From the NCBI RefSeq assembly GCF_002095485.1, contig NZ_MLFS01000003.1, positions 1 to 64,000 on the forward strand: a DNA stretch of 64,000 nt. The letters run 5' to 3'. Positions 18,621 to 28,436 of the stretch are shown here, in pieces. Origin of the DNA: Pantoea wallisii. GTDB taxonomy: Bacteria; Pseudomonadota; Gammaproteobacteria; Enterobacterales; Enterobacteriaceae. Position numbers and translations under genes: made by a program. Each line of letters opens with the position of its first letter. Position 1 is the first letter of the stretch. Under the pieces are notes generated by a model, which saw only the letters and a program-made list of their open reading frames with translations, searched no databases and had not been told where the DNA came from.

Positions 18621-19544
18621 ATGACGCAACTTCCGCAATTTTCCCGTGAACTTCTTCATCCGCGCTACTGGCTGACGTGGATTGGCATCGGTTTTCTCTA
18701 TCTGCTGGTCCTGCTGCCCTATCCTGTGCTGCACACCATTGGCTGCGGACTGGGGCGCATCGCCATGCGGTTTATGACGCGTCGCGTAGAAGTTGCGCAG
18801 CGCAATCTGGCGCTGTGCTTTCCGGATATGCCCACCAGCGAGCGTACCTCGATGGTAAAACACAATTTTGAGTCAGTCGGTATGGGGCTGATCGAGACCG
18901 GCATGGCGTGGTTCTGGCCAGACTGGCGCATCCGTAAATGGGTAGCCACCAGCGGACTGGAGCATGTGGCGAACGCCCTGGCGGAGAAGCGCGGCATTTT
19001 GCTCATCGGCATGCACTTCCTCACGCTGGAGCTGGGCGCACGCGTTTTCGGCATGCACAATCCGGGAATTGGCGTCTATCGCCCGAACGACAATAAACTG
19101 CTCGACTGGCTGCAAACCTGGGGCCGGATGCGCTCCAACAAGAGCATGCTGGATCGTAAAGACCTGAAAGGCATGATTCGCGCCATGAAGAACAACGACA
19201 TCATCTGGTACGCGCCCGATCACGATTACGGCCCGCGCAGCAGCGTGTTCGCCCCGTTCTTCGCCGTGCAGGAGGCTGCCACCACAACCGGTACCCATAT
19301 GCTGATCCGCCTCGGCAACCCCAGCGTGATACCGTTCCTGGCGCGCCGTCTGCCGAACGCGCGCGGCTACGAGCTGAAGATGATGCCGGACATCCGCGCG
19401 AAGTTCTCTCTGGAGAGCGAGCTGGATACCGCTACCGTGATGAACAAGGTGGTAGAAGAGACTGTGCTGCTGGCACCGGAACAGTATATGTGGCTGCACC
19501 GCCGTTTCAAAACACATCCGGAAGGTCAGCCTTCACGCTATTGA
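18621..19544 (+). CDS. lpxL: Kdo2-lipid IVA lauroyltransferase LpxL (HtrB)
   Basis: LpxL adds the first secondary acyl chain (usually laurate) to Kdo2-lipid IVA in lipid A synthesis at the inner membrane. The ATG at 18621 gives 307 residues ([20 protein letters not shown]), one more than E. coli. An N-terminal membrane anchor is present, and the acyltransferase HX4E motif is seen in [14 protein letters not shown] (about residue 132). [18 protein letters not shown] and [11 protein letters not shown] are conserved. A long in-frame upstream extension to 18447 has no family similarity and no ribosome site. Confidence 0.97.
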   Translation: MTQLPQFSRELLHPRYWLTWIGIGFLYLLVLLPYPVLHTIGCGLGRIAMRFMTRRVEVAQRNLALCFPDMPTSERTSMVKHNFESVGMGLIETGMAWFWPDWRIRKWVATSGLEHVANALAEKRGILLIGMHFLTLELGARVFGMHNPGIGVYRPNDNKLLDWLQTWGRMRSNKSMLDRKDLKGMIRAMKNNDIIWYAPDHDYGPRSSVFAPFFAVQEAATTTGTHMLIRLGNPSVIPFLARRLPNARGYELKMMPDIRAKFSLESELDTATVMNKVVEETVLLAPEQYMWLHRRFKTHPEGQPSRY

Positions 19545-19550
19545 TGTGGC

Positions 19551-19573
19551 GCGGAGCACAACCTGTGCTCCGC
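19551..19573 (+). terminator. Terminator after lpxL
   Basis: GCGGAGCACA-ACC-TGTGCTCCGC is a perfect 10-bp stem six bases after the lpxL stop, followed by CTCTTACTCTCT. Confidence 0.75.
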
Positions 19574-20085
19574 CTCTTACTCTCTGCGCACGGTTACAAC
19601 AGCGTTGAGACTGCAATCCGATTAATCCTGGCGAGATAAAAACGAAGCTGCGGTGCCATTTTTTTTCAGACAACAGCAGCAAATTCTCTCTGTAAGGATC
19701 AATTATTTTATGCTTTCCGGCGGAATAGAATAATAACGCGCTACCTTTAATAAGCTATTTCGTTATTCGCTAAAGTCTGCTTTATCATTCACGTTACTCT
19801 GCTGCGGTCCTGTTTTACTTTAAATCCAGGCCTTTTCCTATTTAACAATGCTTGATGATGTGAGCCTGCTAATCAATGCAATAAAATTAACTGAATAAAC
19901 AGAGGGTTGCTCTGATATCTTCGTCACATATTCTTTTTAACTTCAAGAGAACATTTCTTTATGCATTTCTGGAATTGGTTCATGAAATCGATTGCAGTTA
20001 ATTTCGGAAGCGACAGTTATTTAATAACTGCACATTTAAAAATTATAAAAAGATTACACACAGCATATCTCTCAGGACACATAAT
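19574..20085 (+). other. AT-rich interval in the place of mdtG; no firm gene
   Basis: In E. coli, mdtG lies between lpxL and msyB. Here the 512 bp after the lpxL terminator are clearly more AT-rich than the flanks and have no convincing gene. A 42-codon frame (19961-20089, MHFWNWFMKSIAVNFGSDSY) overlaps the next start as ATGA but has no good ribosome site. The region probably carries the promoter of the small gene at 20086. Confidence 0.5.
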
Positions 20086-20352
20086 ATGAATAAAGGCATC
20101 TATTACTACGTAACGATCGCTACCGATCAGGAAGGTTATCACTTACTGCATCGGCAAGAGTGTAAACGTCTGCCCGCTAAGCAGGACATGATATTTATCG
20201 GCACGCTCTATAATTTAAATCAGGCGTTATCGACCGCGCGCATTAATTTTAAAAAGGTGAAGCCCTGTATTAAATGCTGTATTCGTTATTCGTCGCCGGT
20301 TATTCGTGAATCTGTCCGCCCGGTACATCACTTTCCGCAAAAAATGATTTAG
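20086..20352 (+). CDS. Small Cys/His protein, unknown function
   Basis: The 88-residue product (MNKGIYYYVTIATDQEGYHL) is not a family I can name. It has H22-x3-C26 (HRQECKRLP) and, after a hydrophobic stretch IFIGTLYNLNQALSTARINF, C61-x2-C64-C65 (PCIKCCIR). This spacing suggests one Zn-type metal site, as in small Ada-like or zinc-ribbon modules. The N-terminus lacks a signal peptide. AGGA lies 8 bp before the ATG. It sits in AT-rich sequence where E. coli has mdtG, and a hairpin (CGGGCG...CGCCCG, about 20357-20387) follows, so it is a separate accessory gene. Confidence 0.7.
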   Translation: MNKGIYYYVTIATDQEGYHLLHRQECKRLPAKQDMIFIGTLYNLNQALSTARINFKKVKPCIKCCIRYSSPVIRESVRPVHHFPQKMI

Positions 20353-20471
20353 CCGGATCGGGCGGATGGTTTTTATCCATTCGCCCGCTCTTTGTCGCTC
20401 CCTGCCCTGCGCGCCGCGATTTTTCGTCTATCCTTCTGAGAAATCCCCTTTAAACAGACACGGAGTTGATG

Positions 20472-20870
20472 ATGAGCCTGTTCAGTACCTTAGAAGAAGC
20501 GATTGAAGCTGCACGCGAAGAGTTCCTTGCCAGCCAGCCGGATGTGGCCGAAGAGGATGCCAGCGTTAGCCAGTTTGCGCTGCAGAAGTACGTTATGCAG
20601 GATGGCGATATCATGTGGCAGGCAGAGTTCTTTGCCGATGAAGATGAACAGGGTGAGTGCCTGCCGATATGCAGTGGTGAAGCCGCGCAGGCGGTGTTTG
20701 ATGGCAACTTCGATGAGATCGAACTGCGCCAGGAGTGGCAGGCGGAAAATACTCTGCACGAATGGGATGAGGGTGAGTTCCAGCTGGAGCCGCCGCGTGA
20801 CCTTGAAGAGGGTGAAGCCGCAGCGCAAGAGTGGGAAGACGACAACAGCCCGTCTGATAACCGGGCGTAA
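20472..20870 (+). CDS. msyB: Acidic protein MsyB
   Basis: MsyB is a very acidic cytoplasmic protein that suppresses certain secretion mutants when over-produced; its physiological role is unclear. Of the starts TTG 20466, ATG 20469 and ATG 20472 I prefer 20472, which has GGAG at 6 bp. The 132-residue product keeps the family blocks FALQKYVMQDGDIMWQAEFF, GECLPICSGEAAQAVFDGNF and EWDEGEFQLEPPRD. The excess of Glu and Asp throughout is typical. It is convergent with yceK (stop codons 1 bp apart). Confidence 0.95.
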   Translation: MSLFSTLEEAIEAAREEFLASQPDVAEEDASVSQFALQKYVMQDGDIMWQAEFFADEDEQGECLPICSGEAAQAVFDGNFDEIELRQEWQAENTLHEWDEGEFQLEPPRDLEEGEAAAQEWEDDNSPSDNRA

Positions 20871-20871
20871 T

Positions 20872-21099
20872 TTATTCGTACGGGCCGTGATGGGCATCTA
20901 CCGGCAGTAGCAGGGTGTCCATCACCAGCGAAAGCGGCAGATCAAGGATGGTCAGCACGCGCCATGGCCCGTCGCGCACATCCCACTGTACGCCGGGATA
21001 GTATTGATTGCCGTGCCCCTGTCCGGGAAGCGTGCGGCTAATGATGCTACCGCAGCCGCTCAGCAGCAGCATCGCAGCACACAGGGCAATTGATTTCAT
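20872..21099 (-). CDS. yceK: Lipoprotein YceK (DUF1375)
   Basis: YceK is a small lipoprotein of unknown function. From the ATG at 21099 the 75-residue product is MKSIALCAAMLLLSGCGSII, with lipobox LLSGC, then PGQGHGNQYYPGVQWDVRDG, which is almost identical to E. coli YceK, and the end PVDAHHGPYE. An in-frame GTG at 21111 is possible but neither start has a strong ribosome site. It lies downstream of opgH on the same strand, beyond a terminator. Confidence 0.93.
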   Translation of the reverse strand: MKSIALCAAMLLLSGCGSIISRTLPGQGHGNQYYPGVQWDVRDGPWRVLTILDLPLSLVMDTLLLPVDAHHGPYE

Positions 21100-21245
21100 G
21101 AATGGATTCACAATCTGTACTCACAATGAACTGGCGCCAGTTTACCCGCCACACCAGAAAAAGGTATATCCCGGCGCGTAAAGATTGTGTCAGGCAACGC
21201 TTCGCTCCACGCTGCACTGCTTAACGCACGGTCGGGAAAATGAGA

Positions 21246-21276
21246 CAAAAAAAAGCGGCATCTCTGCCGCTTTTTC
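21246..21276. terminator. Bidirectional terminator after opgH
   Basis: AGCGGCA-TCTC-TGCCGCT stem flanked by an A tract on the left and a T tract on the right. It can end the leftward opgGH transcript. Confidence 0.92.
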
Positions 21277-21290
21277 CATACTGCCGGTCA

Positions 21291-23843
21291 TCAGGTACGC
21301 TGAGGCAGCGCCTGAGGGTTCAGCTTCAGCTTCTGATAGCTTTCAACCCACTGATGGTACTTCCCGGCACTCTCCCACAAACGTGAATGCACGCGCGCCA
21401 GTACTACCGGGTCGCTAATCAGCTGCAAACGCTGCTCGCGATTCAGCTTCTCCGGCGCATCGCTCAATGCCTGATCGACACGGCGATCGCGTGCGTGATC
21501 CAGCAAGGTGCTCTGCTTATGGCGTGATGTTGCCATGGCCGTCGCCAGCGCATTAAACGCCGGGTTGAACAGCGCGTGCATAAAGCCGTTTTTCAGTGCA
21601 CGTTCGCGGTTCAGCTGCAGATAGTGGTCAGTATCAACCAGCTCTTTCGGCGGCTCAAACTCTTCCGGAATCAGGAACAGCTTCGCTTTGCGACTCTTCA
21701 GGCCGACCGTTGCCCGGCTGGACATCACCGAAACGAATGGCGACAGAATCAGTGAGAACACGATGGGTGACAGCCACCACAGGAAGTTGAGATCCAGCAC
21801 GCCCATACCGACTGCCCAGACAATACCCAGCAGCATCTGTGAGCCGTGACGGCGGAACGCTTCACTCCACGGCGTAGCATCATCGTCACGCTGTGGAGAG
21901 TTCCACACTACTTCCCAGCCGAGGAAGGCGCTAACCACAAACACGGTGTGGAACAGCATACGCACCGGCGCCAGCAGCACGGAGAACAGCATCTCCAGCA
22001 GCAGCGAGACAAACAGACGGAACGCCCCACCATACTCTTTCGCCCCTTTACACCAGATCAACACGACGCTGAGCAGCTTCGGCAGGAACAGCAGCACCAG
22101 CGTGGTCGAGAACAGCGCAATCGCCAGATCGGGACGCCACTGCGGCCACACCGGGAACAGCTGGCGCGGCTGCAGGAAGTAGGTCGGCTCCATTAGCGTA
22201 TGTACCACCTGCAGCGCAGTAGAGAGCGCCAGGAACATAAACCACAGCGGTGCGGAGAGATAGGACATAACGCCGGTCAGGAACACCGCACGGTGCACCG
22301 GGTGCATGCCTTTTACCAGGAACAGGCGGAAGTTCATCAGGTTACCGTGGCACCAGCGACGGTCACGCTTGAGCTCATCCAGCAGATTCGGTGGCAGCTC
22401 CTCATAGGAACCCGGCAGATCGTAAGCGATCCACACGCCCCAGCCCGCACGGCGCATCAGGGCCGCTTCTACGAAGTCGTGCGACAGAATCGAACCGGCA
22501 AACGAACCCTCGCCGGGCAGCGGTGCCAGCGCACAGTGCTCAATAAACGGCTGCACGCGAATAATGGCGTTATGGCCCCAGTAGTGCGATTCGCCCAGCT
22601 GCCAGAAGTGCAGACCGGCCGTAAACAGCGGACCATACACGCGCGTAGCGAACTGCTGGCAGCGTGCATAGAGCGTATCCATTCCCGATGCTTTCGGCGA
22701 AGACTGGATAATCCCGGCGTTCGGGTTAGCTTCCATCATGCGCACCAGGCCGCTCAGGCACTCACCGCTCATGACGCTATCGGCGTCCAGCACAACCATG
22801 TAGCTGTAGTTGCTGCCCCAGCGACGGCAGAAGTCATCGATGTTGCCGCTTTTACGCTTCACGCGACGACGACGGCGGCGATAGAAGATCTTGCCGGCTC
22901 CGCCCACATCACGCACCAGCTCCATCCACGCTTTCTGCTCGGCAATGGCGATATCGGCATCGTAGCTGTCGCTCAGGATGTAGACATCAAAGTGCTCCGC
23001 ATTGCCGGTGCGCTTCACCGATTCCCATGTCGCGCGCAGCCCCGCAAACACGCGCTCCACGTCCTCATTGCAGATCGGCATGATCAGCGCAGTGCGGTGG
23101 TCCGGGTTCAGCGGCTCATCGCCGGTGGTAGAGTAAGAGATGCTGTACTTGTCGCGGCCAATCAGCAGCTGCAGGAAGCCCATCAGCGCGGTCCAGAAAC
23201 CGGCCGAGACCCAGCAGAACAGGATGGCAAACAGGAACAGGATCCCGGTTTGCAGGATGTACGGCAGAATCAACTCCACCGACTGTAGCCAGTTCTGGTT
23301 AAACAGCTCGACGGGATCGAGCAGCGTCCAGCCCTGATACGGCAGAATAGTCTTCATGTACCAGGTTGCGACCACGGTCTGCAAAATGGTCAGAATCAGC
23401 AGCACGTAGCGACGCATTGAGCCGACATGACGCCACTTATCTTCCGCCCTCTGTTCTTCAACCGTGGCATAACGCGGATTAGCCTTCTGTCCGCGCAGCG
23501 AATCCCAGGCGCGCGCAATCGGGTTGGTGCGCCAGGCTTCCGGGAACATCAGCGAACGCTTTACGGGCGGCATCGCCTTCAGCGTGGTGCGATCAAGATA
23601 ATCCTTACTGAGCTGCTGACCGCCGGCAAGGGAGTCCGGCCAGGCCATCTCAACCCGGGATGAGACCGATTGCAGCGGCGCATCATCCGGGCGTTCGCTG
23701 GCGGCAATATCATGCCCCAGCAGCGTATGGATCGCGTGGAACGCCTGCGCGTTCTGCAGCGAGGCGCTGAGACGCGCGCGCCCTGCCGCATCAAGCGGCA
23801 GCGCCTCCACGTATGATTGAGGTAAAAAAGTCGATTTATTCAT
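21291..23843 (-). CDS. opgH: Glucan biosynthesis glucosyltransferase H
   Basis: OpgH polymerises beta-1,2-glucan chains from UDP-glucose and moves them to the periplasm (osmoregulated periplasmic glucans); in E. coli it also links UDP-glucose level to cell size. The 850-residue protein has N-terminal soluble sequence, two membrane helices, and a GT2 catalytic domain with [15 protein letters not shown] (DxD). Further on come [16 protein letters not shown]-type acceptor loop residues (SHDFVEAAL), [12 protein letters not shown] (the QxxRW-type motif) and then several more helices. It starts inside the end of opgG (8-bp overlap), so the two are coupled. Confidence 0.98.
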   Translation of the reverse strand: MNKSTFLPQSYVEALPLDAAGRARLSASLQNAQAFHAIHTLLGHDIAASERPDDAPLQSVSSRVEMAWPDSLAGGQQLSKDYLDRTTLKAMPPVKRSLMFPEAWRTNPIARAWDSLRGQKANPRYATVEEQRAEDKWRHVGSMRRYVLLILTILQTVVATWYMKTILPYQGWTLLDPVELFNQNWLQSVELILPYILQTGILFLFAILFCWVSAGFWTALMGFLQLLIGRDKYSISYSTTGDEPLNPDHRTALIMPICNEDVERVFAGLRATWESVKRTGNAEHFDVYILSDSYDADIAIAEQKAWMELVRDVGGAGKIFYRRRRRRVKRKSGNIDDFCRRWGSNYSYMVVLDADSVMSGECLSGLVRMMEANPNAGIIQSSPKASGMDTLYARCQQFATRVYGPLFTAGLHFWQLGESHYWGHNAIIRVQPFIEHCALAPLPGEGSFAGSILSHDFVEAALMRRAGWGVWIAYDLPGSYEELPPNLLDELKRDRRWCHGNLMNFRLFLVKGMHPVHRAVFLTGVMSYLSAPLWFMFLALSTALQVVHTLMEPTYFLQPRQLFPVWPQWRPDLAIALFSTTLVLLFLPKLLSVVLIWCKGAKEYGGAFRLFVSLLLEMLFSVLLAPVRMLFHTVFVVSAFLGWEVVWNSPQRDDDATPWSEAFRRHGSQMLLGIVWAVGMGVLDLNFLWWLSPIVFSLILSPFVSVMSSRATVGLKSRKAKLFLIPEEFEPPKELVDTDHYLQLNRERALKNGFMHALFNPAFNALATAMATSRHKQSTLLDHARDRRVDQALSDAPEKLNREQRLQLISDPVVLARVHSRLWESAGKYHQWVESYQKLKLNPQALPQRT

Positions 23844-25400
23844 TGGCAGGTAACTGATAGCTCCAGGTTTCCGTCAATGTCTTGTCGCCGCTCACCAGCG
23901 CCGCACGCATTTCGGTCGGCTGCTTGTTATCTTTCACGCGCAGACGCAACACCAGACGCCAGCCTTTGGTCACCGGATTGTAGCGAACGCTCTGCTCCAC
24001 CACGTCAGCGTTATTGCCTACGCTAACCTGCGGTGCAACCTGCGTATCTTCCGGCAGCGTGCTCATCTCTTTACCGGTAAAGTCAACGGTGAAAGCGATA
24101 GAGCCGTCAGGCTGACGCACCAGATTTGACTGCTTCACATCGCCAGCGGAACGCAGCGTATCCTTCACCCAGGCGACATCATCCTGGTGCAGCTGATTCT
24201 CATCACGTGTGAAGTGCAGGCGATACTGGAAGTTCATCTCTTTGCCCGGCTCTGGCAGGCTCTCCGGCGTCCAGAACGCAACGATGTTGTCGTTGGTTTC
24301 GTCGGCAGTTGGAATCTCAACCAGCTCTACACGGCCTTTGCCCCAGTCACCCTGTGGCTCAACCCAGCCGCTCGGACGCAGATCGTAACGATCGTCAAGA
24401 TCCTGGTAGTGGCTGAAATCGCGGCCGCGCTGCAGCAGGCCAAATCCTTTTGGATTTTCCACGGTAAAGGTGCTTACCGCCAGGTGGCGCGGGTTATTAA
24501 GCGGACGCCAGATCCACTCGCCGTTACCGGCGTGGATCGACAGACCGTTTGAGTCATGCAGCTCCTGACGGAAATTGCTGACCGGCGAAGGCTGATTAGC
24601 GCCGAACAGGAACATGCTGGTCAGCGGTGCCACGCCAAGCTTGCCAACGTTATCGCGCAGATAGATTTTAGACTGCACATCAACGGTCGAGGCTTTGCCC
24701 GGTTTAATAGTGAAGCGGTATGCACCGGCAGCACGCGGCGAATCCAGCAGCGCATAGATCACCAGCTGTTTGTCCTGCGGTTTCGGACGCTGGATCCAGA
24801 ACTCTTTAAAGCGCGGGAACTCTTCGCCCGATGGCAGCGCGGTATCGATAGCCAGACCACGCGCGGAGAGACCATAAACCTGGCCTTCACCGATGACGCG
24901 GAAATAGCTTGCGCCCAGGAAGCTGGAAATTTCGTCGTCTTTACCCTTTTTATTCAAAGGATAGAGAACCTTAAACCCGGCAAAGCAAGGTTTTTAACGG
25001 CATCGGCATCGTGCTTAACGTTGCCGAAGTTGAAATAATCAGGGTTATATTTGATTTCACGGACGGACGACGCGGTAACCTCATTGATTTTTACCGGCGT
25101 GTCGAAATACATCCCCTGATGATAGAATTCGAGCTTAAACGGCGTACGCAGTTTGCCCCAGTATGCTTTGTCGTGGTTAAACTGGATCTGCTGATAATCA
25201 GCAAATTTCATTTCACGAAACTGAGAGGGTAAATTGCTTTTTGGCGCTTCAAAACCTTTTCCTGCCAGTGTCTTAGCCTGTTTCGCCACATCATCAATAG
25301 TAAACGCCCAGCTGTTGTTGGCGTACAACGCCAGCAGAACTGCAGCACTTGTCCAGCGCATCTTCACCAGCCCGCCTTTATTTTTCACTTTAGTCAGCAC
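23836..25400 (-). CDS. opgG: Glucan biosynthesis protein G (OpgG), frame broken near 24986
   Basis: OpgG is a periplasmic protein that adds branches to the glucan backbone made by OpgH. The N-terminal frame has a signal peptide ([20 protein letters not shown]) and [20 protein letters not shown], then stops after GLRFSIL. The remainder ([20 protein letters not shown] onward) is open in another frame. Restoring one G (CTTGCTTT to CTTGGCTTT on the coding strand) gives [20 protein letters not shown] and one protein of about 510-521 residues; E. coli OpgG has 511. Starts are possible at GTG 25400 (after a G-rich run) or GTG 25367, which fits E. coli OpgG better. It heads the opgGH operon, divergent from opgC. 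Confidence 0.95.
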
Positions 25401-25648
25401 ATCCCCCCCTTTCGTGTGCTTAGATCAAACCCATTTATCTTAAAGGATTATTCGGTTTTCCGACAGCTTATGTAAAAGATTGTTCCGCTGATTCGTAAGC
25501 CAAAAGTGTACTTTTCAGATAATTAAACCCGGAAGATCAAGAACCAGATTCACCTGATAGTATACGCTGTTTACAGCCGCCAGAATTTGAGCCGGCATAA
25601 TCCGGTTTCAGGGTGAAACCGGCAAGTAAACTGACCAACCGGAAGCTT

Positions 25649-26776
25649 ATGAGTTCAGCAAAACCCGAACGTGAATATTTTCTCGACTCGATTCGAGCCT
25701 ATTTAATGCTGTTGGGCGTGCCATTTCACGTCTCCCTGATTTACTCCACCCAACGCTGGTCGGTAAACAGCCATGATGCTTCGTTGTGGCTGACGGTGTT
25801 TAATGATTTTATTCACGCCTTCCGCATGCAGGTGTTCTTTGTTATTTCAGGCTATTTTTCCTACATGCTCTACCTGCGCTATCAGCCAAACCGCTGGCTG
25901 AAGGTGCGCATGGAGCGTGTGGGCATACCACTGCTTACTGCCGTGCCGCTCATTACGCTGCCGCAGTTTTTCCTGCTGAAAAATCTCACGGATAAGGTCG
26001 GCGACTGGTCACGCTTCTCTCTGTACGAGAAGTACAACGCACTGATGTGGGATCTGATTTCACATCTATGGTTTTTGCTGGTGCTGGTGATCCTCACTGC
26101 GCTGGGCATGCTGACGTTCCGCTGGCTGCGCCAGCAGCAGCACCGTATCGATTATCATCAGGTTGGCTGGGGCAAACTGACGCTGGCGCTGCTGGCTTAC
26201 GCCCTGCTATGGTGCGCCTTCCGCCGCATAATCTTCTACTTTGCGCCGGCCCTGCTGATGGATGGTCTGTTCAGCATCGCCGTGATGCAATCCCTGTTCT
26301 TCCTGCCGTTCTTTATGCTGGGCGCGCTGAGCTGGAAACATCCGGCCCTGAAGGCGCTGTTTGTGCGCTTTAATCCGGTGATGTGCTTTGGGGCCATTGT
26401 GGTCTTTATCGCGTACTGCCTGAATCAGCGCTACAGCAGCGGTGAAGGGTGGCTGTATGAGATGGATGCGCTTATCTCTACGCTGATGGGATTGTGCATG
26501 CTGAATGTCTGCTTCAGCTTTGGTCACAAGCTGCTGAACAGCCATTCGCCCCGCATCATGTATCTGGTGAATGCTTCGCTGTTTATCTATCTGGTGCACC
26601 ACCCACTCACTATCCTGTACGGTATTTTCGTCACTCCGCACATCAGCAACAATACGCTGGGCTTTTTCACCGGCCTGGTAATGGTGTTCGGTATCGCCTT
26701 TTTACTGTACGAAATCCATCTGCGTATTCCGCTGCTGCGTTTTCTGTTTTCAGGCAAACCTCAGCAGCCGAAGTAA
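25649..26776 (+). CDS. opgC: Glucan succinyltransferase OpgC
   Basis: OpgC is an inner-membrane acyltransferase-3 family protein that succinylates periplasmic glucans. From the ATG at 25649 (GGAAG upstream) the 375-residue product starts [20 protein letters not shown], with the acyltransferase-3 signature [18 protein letters not shown] and the conserved His in VPFHVS. About ten hydrophobic helices follow ([21 protein letters not shown]). It is divergent from opgGH, as in E. coli. Confidence 0.95.
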   Translation: MSSAKPEREYFLDSIRAYLMLLGVPFHVSLIYSTQRWSVNSHDASLWLTVFNDFIHAFRMQVFFVISGYFSYMLYLRYQPNRWLKVRMERVGIPLLTAVPLITLPQFFLLKNLTDKVGDWSRFSLYEKYNALMWDLISHLWFLLVLVILTALGMLTFRWLRQQQHRIDYHQVGWGKLTLALLAYALLWCAFRRIIFYFAPALLMDGLFSIAVMQSLFFLPFFMLGALSWKHPALKALFVRFNPVMCFGAIVVFIAYCLNQRYSSGEGWLYEMDALISTLMGLCMLNVCFSFGHKLLNSHSPRIMYLVNASLFIYLVHHPLTILYGIFVTPHISNNTLGFFTGLVMVFGIAFLLYEIHLRIPLLRFLFSGKPQQPK

Positions 26777-26821
26777 CGGAATGAATGGCGGCCCTGACCG
26801 GTCGCCAGCCATCCCGCAGCC

Positions 26822-28282
26822 TTACAGCAGCCACTCTACCGGCAGCCGCCACACTAACCTGACCAGCAAACGCTGCAGCCACGTACACTGCGGCTCATGT
26901 TTATGCACCACTTCGCCGGTTTCATCACCGTACTCCACCCAGTTAACCCGGCCCCACTTATCCAGCCGCAGTGCCCAGGCGCGATCGCGCATGCCGTGAC
27001 TAAAGCGCTGATGCGTCTGCTGCGCCAGCGCTTCACTCTCAATCACCAGCCCCATCTCGGTATTCAGCACCGCTGAGCGGGGATCAAAGTTAAATGAGCC
27101 AATAAACACCTTGCGGTTATCGACGGTGAAGGTCTTCGCGTGCAGGCTGGAACCTGAGTTACCGGTCAGGCCGCGATCGTGTGGGGCGTCGCCGGCCCTG
27201 GCCTGCGGTTTCAGTTCATACAGGGCGATACCGTGACGTAATAGCTTCTTACGCCAGCGCGCGTAGCCGGCATGCACAATCGAGACATCATTCGCAGCCA
27301 GCGAATTAGTCAGAATGGCAATTTTTACGCCGCGCCGTTTCAGCGTTAACAGCTGCGCGACGCCGGCACGCGTTGGCACAAAATAGGCCGAGATAATATC
27401 GAACTGCTGCTGGGGCGTGCCGATAACCTCCAGCATGCGCTGCGGCAGCAGGCTGCGGCGGCGCGCTTTGCCCAGGCCTTTACGCGGATCGTCGCTCAGC
27501 AGCCGCGTATGCGCCCAGGTCATGTCGAGTGCGCCCTGCGCCATCTGGCTGACAAAGGGCGATCTCTCCAGCCGCGCCAGATAGCGCTGCACCGGTTCAC
27601 TGTGCTGCCACTCGGGCGGCAAGCGCACGGCCTCAGCGCTCCCGGCATCAATATCCACCACGCTGCGCAGCGGTGAGACCGCTTTACTGTGCCAGTAGCG
27701 TTCAAAGTCGTCGGTTACCTCTGCAACGACCGGACCGATGGCCAGCACATCCAGATCGGTAAACAGCGGCTCATTGCCGGTGCCAAAATATTCATCCCCA
27801 ATATTGCGACCGCCCACCAGCGTCACCGCGCCGTCTACCGTCAGGCTTTTGTTGTGCATGCGGCGGTTAAGGCGGGCAAAGTCAGTCAGATAGCCCAGCG
27901 CCCGCAACGTACGGAATGAGAAGGGGTTGAACAGACGCACCGCGATATTGGGATGGCGATCGAGTTCAGCCAGCGTGTCATCCAGTCCCGGAGTGTTGTT
28001 ATCATCCAGCAAAAGACGTACCCGCACGCCGCGCTGGGCAGCATCGAGTAACGCGCTGAACAGTAACCGGCCTGACATGTCGTTGTGCCAGATGTAGTAC
28101 TGCACATCAATGGTGTGCTGCGCCATGCCCATTAATAGATAACGGGCGGCAAACGCATCCAGCCCATCATTCAGCGGATGGATACCGCTCAGATCCGGAT
28201 GCTGCGCACACTGCTGCTCTACACTTTGTCGTAATTCATCGCGCGGACGCTCATCGGGCCGCTGCGTTGCCGCTTCGCTCAT
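26822..28282 (-). CDS. clsC: Cardiolipin synthase C (phospholipase D family)
   Basis: ClsC makes cardiolipin from phosphatidylglycerol and phosphatidylethanolamine. The 486-residue protein has two HKD motifs: HNKSLTVDGAVTLVGGRN (about residue 143) and HAKTFTVDNRKVFIGSFNFD (about residue 385), as in E. coli ClsC (473 residues). E. coli ymdB, whose product stimulates ClsC and which lies upstream of it, is absent here: a divergent GH1-like gene starts 154 bp away. It is convergent with opgC. Confidence 0.93.
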   Translation of the reverse strand: MSEAATQRPDERPRDELRQSVEQQCAQHPDLSGIHPLNDGLDAFAARYLLMGMAQHTIDVQYYIWHNDMSGRLLFSALLDAAQRGVRVRLLLDDNNTPGLDDTLAELDRHPNIAVRLFNPFSFRTLRALGYLTDFARLNRRMHNKSLTVDGAVTLVGGRNIGDEYFGTGNEPLFTDLDVLAIGPVVAEVTDDFERYWHSKAVSPLRSVVDIDAGSAEAVRLPPEWQHSEPVQRYLARLERSPFVSQMAQGALDMTWAHTRLLSDDPRKGLGKARRRSLLPQRMLEVIGTPQQQFDIISAYFVPTRAGVAQLLTLKRRGVKIAILTNSLAANDVSIVHAGYARWRKKLLRHGIALYELKPQARAGDAPHDRGLTGNSGSSLHAKTFTVDNRKVFIGSFNFDPRSAVLNTEMGLVIESEALAQQTHQRFSHGMRDRAWALRLDKWGRVNWVEYGDETGEVVHKHEPQCTWLQRLLVRLVWRLPVEWLL

Positions 28283-28384
28283 TGTTAATCCCTGACTGGG
28301 CTGACGTTATTATTATTGGTAGCAACTGCACCGGTTCGCAATCGGAGCCTTCCGCTTCCGCTCCCTGGTGCACCGTTAATTTAG

Positions 28385-28394
28385 TCTAGACTTA
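28385..28394 (+). promoter_or_regulatory. Possible sigma-S-type -10 element
   Basis: TCTAGACTTA resembles the extended sigma-S -10 consensus (KCTAYRCTTAA) with one internal mismatch, and lies about 36 bp before the putative transcript leader's ATG. CTAG is rare in enterobacterial DNA, which makes the match more notable. Confidence 0.4.
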
Positions 28395-28436
28395 GCCAGG
28401 CGTTCTGCATGCAGCGTTCACCGTGAGGAGAGGATT

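Noticed and set aside
19961-20089. 42-codon frame overlapping the start of the Cys/His gene
   Set aside because: The ATGA overlap is suggestive, but there is no ribosome site and the composition matches the surrounding AT-rich DNA; kept only as a remark on that interval.
22200-23288. Long open frame opposite opgH (362 codons)
   Set aside because: It lies wholly inside the well-conserved opgH gene on the other strand, is rich in His/Arg/Gln as expected for a GC-biased shadow frame, and has no ribosome site.
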